NCBI RefSeq assembly: GCF_024734405.1 | Contig: NZ_CP059556.1 | Coordinates: 372,001 to 436,000, forward strand | DNA from: Saccharopolyspora gregorii | GTDB lineage: Bacteria; Actinomycetota; Actinomycetes; Mycobacteriales; Pseudonocardiaceae | Direction of reading: 5' to 3' | DNA: 64,000 bases | Part shown: piece by piece, positions 27,683 through 34,859 of the stretch | Layout: each line of letters begins with the position of its first letter | How positions within the stretch are numbered: the stretch's first letter is position 1 | The notes under the pieces: model-generated | Seen by the model: the letters and a program-made list of their open reading frames with translations, nothing else | The model's database searches: none | What the model was told of the DNA's origin: nothing | Translations under genes and position numbers: made by a program

Positions 27683-28696
27683 TCAGACCTGGCCGGTCAG
27701 CGCGGTCTGCAGCGCCGAGATCTGACCGTCCATCCACCGCACGTAGTCCTGGTCCTGCGGCAGCGTCTCGGTCATCTCGACGACCGGGGTCCGATTCTGC
27801 TCCGCGCCCTCGCGGACGGATTCGGTGACCGGCGATTCGGTCTGCGGGTTGTAGATGACGGCGGCGGCCTGCTTGGAGTTCACCGCGTTCTGGATCTCCG
27901 CGACGGAGGCGGCGGACGGGTCGTTGCCGTCCTCGACGGAGTTCACGAACGACTGCGGGGTGATGTCGGTGAGCCCGGCCGCCTCGACGAGGTAGTGCGC
28001 GACGGGTTCGGTGACGATGACCTTCTTGCCGTGCTCGGTGGCGGAGATCTGCTGCACCCGGCCTTCGAGACCGCCGATCTGCTCGCCGAAGCGGGCGGCG
28101 CCGTCGTGGAATGCCTGCGCCTTCTCCGGCTGCAGCTCGCCGAGCTCGTCGGCGACGCGGTCGGCGGTCTCGCGCACCACGTGCAGGTCGTACCAGACGT
28201 GCTCGTTCACCGAGTGGTCGTGGTGGTGGCCTTCGTGGCCGTGCGCTTCCCCGGCGTGCTCGGCGCCGTGCTCCTCGGCCGGTTCGGACCCGTGCTCCTC
28301 GGCCGCGTGGTCGCCGTGCTCGTGCTCGCCCTCGAAGGCCTGCACGGTCGGCTTCTCGCCGCCGGCGCCGAGGATCTTCTCGGCGAACTCGTCGTAGCCG
28401 CCGCCGTTGAGCAGCACCAGGTCGGCCTCGCTGAGCTTCGCCGCGTCCTGCGGGCTGCTCTCGTAGGAGTGCGGGTCGGCCGCGGGGTCGTCGATGATCG
28501 ACTCGACGTCGACGTCCTGGCCGCCGACGGCCCTGGCGACGGAGGCCCAGACGTTGGTGGTGGCGACGACCTTGAGCTTGCCGTCGTCGGCGCTCTGGCC
28601 GGAGCCGCCGCCGCAGGCGACCGCGGTCAGCGCGACTACGGCGAGCCCGGTCAGCGCGGCACCGCCGCGGCGGGCACGTCGGGTGAAGACGGTCAT
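27683..28696 (-). CDS. znuA: Zinc ABC transporter substrate-binding lipoprotein ZnuA-like
   Basis: The product is 337 aa from the ATG at 28696, preceded by GAGGAG. A signal peptide ends at a weak lipobox (TAVACGGG). The cluster A-I fold is shown by metal-ligand segments DPHSYESSP and HVWYDLHVV, plus EPVAHYLVEAAG. Between the first two ligands is a long His/Glu loop (about residues 135-170), rich in HGDH, EEHG and HHHDH, typical of zinc rather than manganese binders. Two Zur-like boxes lie upstream. Confidence 0.93.
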   Translation of the reverse strand: MTVFTRRARRGGAALTGLAVVALTAVACGGGSGQSADDGKLKVVATTNVWASVARAVGGQDVDVESIIDDPAADPHSYESSPQDAAKLSEADLVLLNGGGYDEFAEKILGAGGEKPTVQAFEGEHEHGDHAAEEHGSEPAEEHGAEHAGEAHGHEGHHHDHSVNEHVWYDLHVVRETADRVADELGELQPEKAQAFHDGAARFGEQIGGLEGRVQQISATEHGKKVIVTEPVAHYLVEAAGLTDITPQSFVNSVEDGNDPSAASVAEIQNAVNSKQAAAVIYNPQTESPVTESVREGAEQNRTPVVEMTETLPQDQDYVRWMDGQISALQTALTGQV

Positions 28697-28763
28697 GAAC
28701 GCACTCCTCGGGGAACGCACCGTGGTGGTGGGCGGCCTGGGGCCGAGTTCGGCGACGACCGCA

Positions 28764-28781
28764 AACGGAAACCGTTGTCAT
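28764..28781 (-). promoter_or_regulatory. Candidate Zur box upstream of znuA (proximal)
   Basis: On the minus strand the site reads ATGACAACGGTTTCCGTT, with TGACAA and a TTTCCG half-site. It lies about 70 bp upstream of the znuA start. Its first part is repeated in the distal site. Confidence 0.5.
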
Positions 28782-28842
28782 GTGCAGCGTACGCCGGGGG
28801 GACCGGGAAAGTGCTCGAACGGGTGGGTCGACCGTGGTGAAC

Positions 28843-28859
28843 ATGACAACGTTTCGCAT
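28843..28859 (+). promoter_or_regulatory. Candidate Zur box upstream of znuA (distal)
   Basis: ATGACAACGTTTCGCAT has outer ATG/CAT and inner AA/TT symmetry. It shares ATGACAACG with the proximal site but in opposite orientation. This is a plausible second operator. Confidence 0.45.
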
Positions 28860-28895
28860 TATCGCGCTGCGGGGCTCGCCCCGTTCCACCGCGCC

Positions 28896-28977
28896 GGGTG
28901 AACGGCCCGTTCGTCCAACGAGATTGGACAGGCGGTCCGTTCACTCCGGTGGCGCGGGGTGAACGGCCCGTTCGTCC
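28896..28977. repeat. GTGAACGG inverted/direct repeat cluster
   Basis: Two identical direct copies begin GGGTGAACGGCCCGTTC (28896 and 28957). Between them an inverted partner (GGTCCGTTCACTCC) pairs with the first copy. The resulting hairpin has 21-nt arms with four mismatches and a 5-nt loop. It lies just past the stop of the minus-strand ABC ATPase gene. A third copy at 34817 occupies the same position relative to another gene. Confidence 0.7.
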
Positions 28978-29050
28978 CATCGGAACCGCGGGGTGCGGAC
29001 AGCGCGATGCCCCCGCCGGCGGGCGGGGGCATCGCGGGCGTGCGGGTGGA

Positions 29051-30148
29051 TCAGCTGGTCAGGCGGGTCCCGTCGTCCGGGCGGAACAGGTGCACCTCGC
29101 CGGAGTCGCGCAGCGCCACCTTCACCTGCTGGCCCAGCGCGGGCGGGGTGCGGCCGTCGGTGCGGACCACGAACCGCTGCGGCTCCCCGGCGATCTGGAT
29201 GCTGCCGTGCACCAGGGCGTCCGCGCCGAGCTCCTCGACGAGCTCGACGGTCATCGTCATGGCCTTCTCGTCCTCGCCGGAGACCAGGCTCAGCGCCTCC
29301 GGGCGCACGCCGAAGGTCACCTCCTGCAGCCCGTCGGCCGCGGACAGCGCGGCGCGGGGCAGCGGGATGGTCTGCCCGTCGAGCTCGGCGCCCGCCGCGG
29401 ACAGCGGCACCGTCTTGAGGTTCATCGCGGGCGAGCCGATGAAGCCGGCGACGAACGCGTTGCGCGGGTTCTCGTACAGCTCGCGCGGGCTGGCGACCTG
29501 CTGGAGCAGCCCGTCCTTGAGCACCGCGACCCGGTGGCCCATGGTCATGGCCTCGACCTGGTCGTGCGTGACGTAGATCGTGGTGGTGGCCAGCCGCTTC
29601 TGCAGCGCGGCGATGTTGGCGCGGGTCTCCACGCGCAGCTTCGCGTCCAGGTTGGACAGCGGCTCGTCCATCAGGAAGACGCTGGGCTCGCGGACGATGG
29701 CGCGGCCCATCGCGACGCGCTGGCGCTGGCCGCCGGAGAGCGCCTTGGGCTTGCGGTCCAGGTACTTCTCCAGGTCGAGCATCTTCGCGGCCTCGGTGAC
29801 CTTGGCCCGGATCTCGTCCTTGGGCGTCTTGCGCAGCTTCAGCGCGAAGCCCATGTTGTCGGCGACCGTCATGTGCGGGTACAGCGCGTAGGACTGGAAG
29901 ACCATCGCGATGTCGCGCGCCTTCGGCGGGGTGTTGGTGACGTCCTGGCCGCCGATGGTGATGGCGCCTTCGTCGACCTCCTCCAGGCCGGCGAGCATCC
30001 GCAGCGCGGTCGACTTGCCCGAGCCGGAGGGGCCGACCAGGACCAGGAACTCTCCGTCGTCGATCTGCAGATCGAGTGCGTTGACGGCTCGCACCGGTGG
30101 GTTACCCGGGTAGAGGCGGGATGCCTGGACGTATGCAACCTCGGACAT
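29051..30148 (-). CDS. Carbohydrate ABC importer ATPase, MsmX/UgpC-like
   Basis: The product is 365 aa from the ATG at 30148; a GTG 18 bases upstream is possible. Walker A GPSGSGKST, signature ALSGGQRQRVAMGRA, Walker B VFLMDEPLSNLDAKLR and switch THDQVEAMTM are intact. The C-terminal regulatory TOBE/OB domains (FGVRPEALSLV, VHLFRPDDG) place it in the MalK/UgpC/MsmX group, often a shared ATPase for several sugar importers. No permease or binding protein lies nearby, which supports a shared role. It is divergent from a LacI regulator across an operator-rich gap. Confidence 0.93.
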   Translation of the reverse strand: MSEVAYVQASRLYPGNPPVRAVNALDLQIDDGEFLVLVGPSGSGKSTALRMLAGLEEVDEGAITIGGQDVTNTPPKARDIAMVFQSYALYPHMTVADNMGFALKLRKTPKDEIRAKVTEAAKMLDLEKYLDRKPKALSGGQRQRVAMGRAIVREPSVFLMDEPLSNLDAKLRVETRANIAALQKRLATTTIYVTHDQVEAMTMGHRVAVLKDGLLQQVASPRELYENPRNAFVAGFIGSPAMNLKTVPLSAAGAELDGQTIPLPRAALSAADGLQEVTFGVRPEALSLVSGEDEKAMTMTVELVEELGADALVHGSIQIAGEPQRFVVRTDGRTPPALGQQVKVALRDSGEVHLFRPDDGTRLTS

Positions 30149-30173
30149 CTGGGACGCACCTTTCACTGACTCG

Positions 30174-30207
30174 GGTTAAGCACAACGTAGCGCTTAACCG
30201 AGTTAAG
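30174..30207 (-). promoter_or_regulatory. Operator pair over the promoter of the sugar ABC ATPase gene
   Basis: GGTTAAGC (30174-30181) and GCTTAACC (30192-30199) are perfect inverted arms. They enclose a minus-strand -10, TACGTT (30184-30189); a -35, ATGACC (30207-30212), lies 17 nt further up. CTTAACCGAGTTAAG (30193-30207) is a second, overlapping palindrome in the spacer. This is ideal geometry for repression, most simply by the adjacent LacI-family protein. Confidence 0.65.
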
Positions 30208-30265
30208 GTCATCCCTTTCCGGGAACCGGTTCGGAAAGTGATCATGCGACTACCCGTGGTGATCG

Positions 30266-30279
30266 TTGCCGATCGGCAA
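30266..30279. promoter_or_regulatory. Perfect 14-bp palindrome in the LacI/ABC ATPase intergenic region
   Basis: TTGCCGATCGGCAA is fully self-complementary. It lies about 57 bp upstream of the LacI gene start and could be another regulator site. Its sequence differs from the GTTAA and GAACCG operators nearby. Confidence 0.4.
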
Positions 30280-30316
30280 TGGGATCTGCATCTCGGCGGC
30301 TTCACCGCCGGGTACT

Positions 30317-30331
30317 GAACCGTTACGGTTC
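30317..30331 (+). promoter_or_regulatory. Palindromic operator overlapping the lacI-type gene -10
   Basis: GAACCGTTACGGTTC is a perfect 6-bp inverted repeat with a TTA centre. It covers the TACGGT hexamer (30324-30329), which ends 6 nt before the ATG at 30336. Binding here would block a leaderless promoter, consistent with autoregulation. Confidence 0.55.
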
Positions 30332-30335
30332 CTCC

Positions 30336-31436
30336 ATGGCTCGGTCAACGAATGCCCGACGGCCTGCGACGCTGGCTTCGCTGGCGGCGGAGCTCGGGGT
30401 CTCCAGGACCACGGTGTCGAACGCGTACAACCGCCCGGACCAGCTCTCGCCGGAGCTGCGGAAGCGGGTGCTCGACACCGCGCGCAGGCTCGGCTACCCG
30501 GGCCCCGATCCGGTCGCGCGCTCGCTCCGCACCCGGAAGGCCGGGGCGGTCGGGCTGCTGCTCACCGAGAACCTCTCCTACGCGTTCCGCGACCCCGCCG
30601 CGATCCAGTTCCTCGAAGGGCTCGCGCTGGCCTGCGAGGACGCCGGGCACGGACTGCTGCTCATCCCGGCCAGCCCCGAGCGCGAGGACGTCGCCTCGGT
30701 GCACCGCGCCGGTGTCGACGGGTTCGTCGTGTACTCGGTGCCCGACGACGACCCGCACCTGGCCGCCGTGCTCGAACGCCCGGTGCCGGTGGTGATCTGC
30801 GACCAGCCGCGCATCGACCAGCTGGACTGGGTCGGCCCGGACGACGAGGGCGCGGTGCGGGTCCTCGCCGAGCACCTGATCGGCCTCGGGCACCGCCGCA
30901 TCGGGGTGTCCTGCATGCGCCTGGCGCGCGGCCGCAACGACGGCGTGGCCTCCGTGCACCGGCAGGCGAACGCCAGCTTCCACGTGCAGCGCTCCCGGCT
31001 CACCGCGCTCGCCGCCGCGTTCAGCGAAGCCGGGGTCGACTGGGCGCAGGTGCCGGTGGTGGAGCGCTTCGACCACAGCACGGAATCCGGTGCCTCCGCC
31101 GCGGCCCAGCTGCTGGAGATCGACCCGGAGATCACCGCGATCATCTGCACCTCCGACATACTGGCCCTCGGCGCGCTGGAGGAGGCGCGGCGCCGCGGCG
31201 TGCGGGTGCCCGACGACCTCACCATCACCGGTTTCGACGGCATCGACGACGCCGAGCGGGTCGGCCTGACCACCGTCCGCCAGCCGGTGCTGGAGAAGGG
31301 CCGCGCCGCGGGCCGCCTGCTGCTGGACACCAGCGAACCCGGCAGGCCGCGGGACGTGCTGCTGGAGACCCAGCTGATGACCGGCACCACCGCCGCCCCG
31401 CCCCGCTCCGCGGAGGAGCGCTGGTTCGGCCCGTGA
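30336..31436 (+). CDS. LacI-family transcriptional regulator
   Basis: The product is 366 aa from the ATG at 30336. The N-terminal helix-turn-helix and hinge read TLASLAAELGVSRTTVSNAYNRPDQLSPELRKRV. The periplasmic-binding-like effector domain ends with ITGFDGIDDAER and TVRQPV. It diverges from the sugar ABC ATPase, so it probably represses sugar uptake and responds to that sugar. The effector is unknown. The operators between the two genes support both cross- and autoregulation. Confidence 0.92.
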   Translation: MARSTNARRPATLASLAAELGVSRTTVSNAYNRPDQLSPELRKRVLDTARRLGYPGPDPVARSLRTRKAGAVGLLLTENLSYAFRDPAAIQFLEGLALACEDAGHGLLLIPASPEREDVASVHRAGVDGFVVYSVPDDDPHLAAVLERPVPVVICDQPRIDQLDWVGPDDEGAVRVLAEHLIGLGHRRIGVSCMRLARGRNDGVASVHRQANASFHVQRSRLTALAAAFSEAGVDWAQVPVVERFDHSTESGASAAAQLLEIDPEITAIICTSDILALGALEEARRRGVRVPDDLTITGFDGIDDAERVGLTTVRQPVLEKGRAAGRLLLDTSEPGRPRDVLLETQLMTGTTAAPPRSAEERWFGP

Positions 31437-31443
31437 TCGCCGA

Positions 31444-31465
31444 GGGCCCGCCGACCGACGGGCCC
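31444..31465. terminator. Hairpin between convergent lacI-type and aminopropyltransferase genes
   Basis: GGGCCCG (31444-31450) pairs with CGGGCCC (31459-31465) across an 8-nt loop. It fits within a 38-bp gap between two opposing stops and could serve both. Confidence 0.55.
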
Positions 31466-31474
31466 GGGGGTGCG

Positions 31475-33067
31475 TCAGTAGTTGCGCCACTCGTCCTGCA
31501 CGTAGTGCAGGATCGTCGGGTGCAGCAGCGTCGACGGGGTCAACCCGGTGATGCGCGCGCGGTCCGGCGGGAAAGCGGTGGCCGCGGCCAGCGTCCGCTC
31601 GTCCAGCGAGCGCAGCGGCGGGACGTCCGCGGGCAGCCGCAGCTCGGGCGCCGGGCCGGCGGTGGCCAGGTGGAAGCCCCACTCGCCGAAGCTCGGCACC
31701 GAGACCTGGTACGGCGTGGTGCCCAGCCCGGCCTCCCGCATCGTCGCCTCGATCGCCCAGAACGCCTTCGGCGCGAAGTACGGTGAGCCCGCCTGCACGG
31801 CCACCCGCGCGTGCTCGGCCATCGAACTCCGCACCAGCCCGTAGAACTCCGCGGAGTACAGCTTCGCCGTCGCCGTCGAATCCGGGTCCGGCATGTCCAC
31901 GATCACCGCGTCGAACCGCTGCCGGTCCTCCCGCAGCCAGGCGAAGGCGTCCGCGGAGACCAGGTGCACCCGCGGGTCCTCGAACGCGCCGCGGTTCAGC
32001 TCGGCCACCCGCGGATCGGTGCGGGCCAGCCGCGGGACCGCCGGGTCCAGCTCCACCAGGGTCACGTCCCGCACGTCCGGGTAGCGCAGCACCTCGCGCA
32101 GCGCCAGCCCGTCGCCGCCGCCGAGGACCAGCACGTGCGAGCGGGGCCCGGCCAGCACCGGATGCACCAGCGCCTCGTGGTACCGGTACTCGTCGACCGA
32201 GCTGAACTGCAGGTCCCCGTTCAAGTACAGCCGGATGTCCGGGTCGCCGTCCAGCGGGAACGACTCGGTCAGCACGACCTCCTGGTACGGGGTGCGCATC
32301 GACTGCACCACCGGGTCCCGGTACAGCGCCTGCCGCGCCGTCACCTCGAACTCGTCGGACAGCAGCCACGCCGTCCCGAGCACGCCCGCCACCAGCACCG
32401 AACCCGACACGAGCAGCAGCACCGCCCGCTTCGACAGCTCGCGGCGGAACACCGCCAGCACCAGGCCCAGCCCGGCCGCCGCGTTGAGCATCCCGACCAG
32501 CAGCGCGCCCTGCAGCTGCCCGAACGCCGGCAGCAGCACGAACGGGAACGCCAGGCCGCCGAGCAGCCCGCCCACGTAGTCGGCGGCGAACAGGTCGGCC
32601 ACCGCCGAACCCGCGTCCTGCTTCCGGATCCGCTGCAGCAGCACCATCAGCAGCGGGATCTCCGCACCGATCAGCAGCCCCAGCACCAGGGCCGTCACCA
32701 CCAGCGCCGGCGTGTACAGGCTCAGCCAGGCGAACGCGGCGTACAGCAGCAGCACGCTGAGCCCGCCGATCAGCGCGAGCAGCACCTCCACCGCGGCGAA
32801 CGCCGCCGCGGCCCAGCGCTGCAGCGGTTTCGCCGCGAGCGCGCCCACGCCCATCGCGAACACCATCAGCGACAGCACGATCGACGCCTGCCCGACGGTG
32901 TCGCCGATCAGGTAGCTGCCGAGCGCGACGAGCGCCAGCTCGTACACCAGGCCGCACGCGGCGCACAGGAACACCGCCACCAGCACCGCGGTGCGGGCGG
33001 CGCGGCCGCGCGGCGCGGGTTCCGCCTGCGCGCGGGTGGGGGAGTCCAGGTCGGTCTCGGTGGTCAT
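31475..33067 (-). CDS. Membrane-bound polyamine aminopropyltransferase (spermidine synthase-like)
   Basis: The product is 530 aa. The first 240 residues hold about seven membrane helices. The C-terminal half is a spermidine-synthase methyltransferase-like fold with EYRYHEALVHP, LVLGGGDGLALREVL, VELDPAV and DAVIVDMPDPD. Membrane-fused aminopropyltransferases of this kind occur with DUF350, DUF4247 and DUF4178 genes, exactly as here. Whether it makes a polyamine or modifies a lipid or protein is open. It lies 25 bp downstream of the DUF350 gene. Confidence 0.88.
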   Translation of the reverse strand: MTTETDLDSPTRAQAEPAPRGRAARTAVLVAVFLCAACGLVYELALVALGSYLIGDTVGQASIVLSLMVFAMGVGALAAKPLQRWAAAAFAAVEVLLALIGGLSVLLLYAAFAWLSLYTPALVVTALVLGLLIGAEIPLLMVLLQRIRKQDAGSAVADLFAADYVGGLLGGLAFPFVLLPAFGQLQGALLVGMLNAAAGLGLVLAVFRRELSKRAVLLLVSGSVLVAGVLGTAWLLSDEFEVTARQALYRDPVVQSMRTPYQEVVLTESFPLDGDPDIRLYLNGDLQFSSVDEYRYHEALVHPVLAGPRSHVLVLGGGDGLALREVLRYPDVRDVTLVELDPAVPRLARTDPRVAELNRGAFEDPRVHLVSADAFAWLREDRQRFDAVIVDMPDPDSTATAKLYSAEFYGLVRSSMAEHARVAVQAGSPYFAPKAFWAIEATMREAGLGTTPYQVSVPSFGEWGFHLATAGPAPELRLPADVPPLRSLDERTLAAATAFPPDRARITGLTPSTLLHPTILHYVQDEWRNY

Positions 33068-33092
33068 CGGGATCGGCTCGCTCGCCCGGGCG

Positions 33093-33518
33093 TCACCAGA
33101 TGGCGGCGGCCATCAGCACCGCGATCACCACGTGCGCGGCCGCCGACACCCACGTGCCGGGGTGCATGGTGTCCGCGGCGAGCTCGTCGCCCAGCCTGCC
33201 GGGGGTGAGGGCGTCGATGAGCAGGAAGGACAGGCTCATCAGCGCCAGCCCGAGCAGCCCGTACACGACGGTGCCCACCAGCCCGAGCAGCAGGTCGTCG
33301 GCGCTGGCCGCGATGGCGGTGGTGAGGATGATGCCGACGCCGACCAGCCCGGACACCAGCAGCAGCGCCGCGTTCGGGTTGCGCCGCACCCAGATCAGGT
33401 CGCGCAGCCTGCCGGGCGTGGCGAGGTCCACCAGCAGGTAGCCCAGCGCCATCATCAGCGTGCCGACCACGCCGTAGGCGACCGCCGCGAGCAGGCCGGA
33501 GAGCAGTTCCTGGAGCAA
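33093..33518 (-). CDS. DUF350 membrane protein
   Basis: The product is 141 aa from a TTG preceded by GAAGGATGG. It is an internal duplication of a two-helix unit: YGVVGTLMMALGYLLVDLAT and YGLLGLALMSLSFLLIDALT, each followed by PGRL. This is the hallmark of DUF350. The function is unknown. It lies in one run with the aminopropyltransferase, DUF4247 and DUF4178 genes. Confidence 0.85.
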   Translation of the reverse strand: MLQELLSGLLAAVAYGVVGTLMMALGYLLVDLATPGRLRDLIWVRRNPNAALLLVSGLVGVGIILTTAIAASADDLLLGLVGTVVYGLLGLALMSLSFLLIDALTPGRLGDELAADTMHPGTWVSAAAHVVIAVLMAAAIW

Positions 33519-33605
33519 GGTCGTTCCATCCTTCTCGTTCGTCGGGAGCCGTTCGTCGGAGGTCGCGCACGCCGCGCCGGAGGCCGCCCGCGGCCCGGGG
33601 AGCGC

Positions 33606-34043
33606 CTACTTGCCGGAGCCCGGCCCGCCACCGCGGAACGTCTCACCGCGGTGGCCGCCCCAGCCCCACACCCCGCCGAGGTGCGAGTGGTAGTGCCGGT
33701 AGGCGCGGTCGGCGTCCATCAGGTGGATCACCGATCCGGTGCCGCGCGGCTGGATGACCACCGCGTCGTCGGAGTAGCGCAGGTAGACGCCGCTGGCGTC
33801 GCTGTGCTGCGACTGCGGCCTGCGCCGGGAGGTGATCTCCCGCGCCACCACCGGCACCGGTTTCGGGCTGGTGTAGGCCTCGTCGTCGCGCGAGCCGCCG
33901 ATGTCCAGCGCGGGGGCGCGCTGGTAGTGCGCGGGCACGTAGCCGCGCGGCCCGGAGCCGCCGCTGAACACCGCGAGGACCGCGACGATCAGCGCCACGA
34001 CGACGCCGACGCACGCCAGCGCGATCCAGATCCCTCGTCCCAC
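33606..34043 (-). CDS. DUF4247 membrane-anchored protein
   Basis: The product is 145 aa from a GTG. One N-terminal membrane helix (about residues 5-28) is followed by a small exported domain with YLRYSDDAVVI and the C-terminal GVWGWGG..RGETFRGGGPGSGK glycine-rich tail, which I associate with DUF4247. The function is unknown. It is 11 bp downstream of the DUF4178 gene. Confidence 0.78.
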   Translation of the reverse strand: MGRGIWIALACVGVVVALIVAVLAVFSGGSGPRGYVPAHYQRAPALDIGGSRDDEAYTSPKPVPVVAREITSRRRPQSQHSDASGVYLRYSDDAVVIQPRGTGSVIHLMDADRAYRHYHSHLGGVWGWGGHRGETFRGGGPGSGK

Positions 34044-34054
34044 GATCGAGCGCC

Positions 34055-34657
34055 TCAGTCCGCGGTCGGGTAGATGCGCACGTCGTACCGGCCGAGCCGT
34101 TCGCCGGTGCTGGCCTCCCAGCCGGAGTCGCCGTAGGACTCGAAGCCCAGCAGCGCGCCGTCCTCGGCCGCGTAGTCCTGGTAGCGGACGGTGCCCTGCG
34201 CGTCGAGGCCGGTGGTGGCCTCGCTGCGGAACGTCGCCGAGCCGGATTCCTCGCGCGCGTACCGGCGGCCGCCGAACTCGACGTGCTTCCCGCCGGGCTC
34301 ACCGGCCTCGTCGACCGGCGTCCACAGCGTCAGCTCCAGGTCGGGGTCCTCTTCGACGCCGAGCCACACCTGGGTGCCCTTCGCGTCGTCGAGCAGGTGC
34401 TCGGCCCAGCCCCAGCCGCCTTCGGCGAGCCGCAGCGAGCCGCGCACCGTGTAGCTCAGCCCCCGGACCTCCACGATGTCGCCGGCCTTGAGCCGCCGCG
34501 GATCGCCGCGCAGCGAGTCCTCGTCGCCGGTGTGGAACGGGTCGGTCGGTCCGGTCGCCGCCTGCGGCGCGGGCCGGGTGCGGCGGTACAGCAGCACCAT
34601 GCTCGACACCGCGACGGCGACGCCGATGAGTACGATCGCGATCGTCAGTCCGGTCAC
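34055..34657 (-). CDS. DUF4178 protein
   Basis: The product is 200 aa from a GTG preceded by AGGGGA. One N-terminal membrane helix is followed by a beta-rich domain with LKAGDIVEVRGLSYTVRGSL and WAEHLLDD, the usual start of DUF4178. It opens a four-gene unit whose members recur with PspA in envelope-stress loci. No PspA is visible in this window. Confidence 0.8.
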   Translation of the reverse strand: MTGLTIAIVLIGVAVAVSSMVLLYRRTRPAPQAATGPTDPFHTGDEDSLRGDPRRLKAGDIVEVRGLSYTVRGSLRLAEGGWGWAEHLLDDAKGTQVWLGVEEDPDLELTLWTPVDEAGEPGGKHVEFGGRRYAREESGSATFRSEATTGLDAQGTVRYQDYAAEDGALLGFESYGDSGWEASTGERLGRYDVRIYPTAD

Positions 34658-34816
34658 GTGGGTCCCCTAGATGTCCGCGCGTCACCGCGCGAGTGCAGCC
34701 TCTTGCAGCGGAGGGTAACGGCCGAGTTCGACCCGAACGGCGGTTTCGCCGAGAATCGTGATCGAACTCCGCGGCGCGCGGCCCCGCGGAACGCGGAACG
34801 GACCGCCCACCCGGTG

Positions 34817-34833
34817 GGGTGAACGGCCCGTTC
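34817..34833. repeat. GTGAACGG repeat, third copy
   Basis: GGGTGAACGGCCCGTTC is identical over 17 bases to the two copies at 28896 and 28957. It lies 26 bp beyond the stop of the minus-strand OtsB-GH15 gene. A diverged inverted partner (GAACGGACCGCCCACC, 34796-34811) is adjacent and can pair with it. Confidence 0.65.
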
Positions 34834-34859
34834 TGCGCGGTCGTGCCGCCGGCGCGGTG

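Larger units (their letters stand above)
28696..29050. other. Intergenic region znuA - sugar ABC ATPase
   Basis: About 350 bp without a gene. It holds two Zur-like boxes on the znuA side and a GTGAACGG repeat cluster on the other side, next to the 3' end of the ABC ATPase gene. Nothing else was recognised. Confidence 0.5.
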
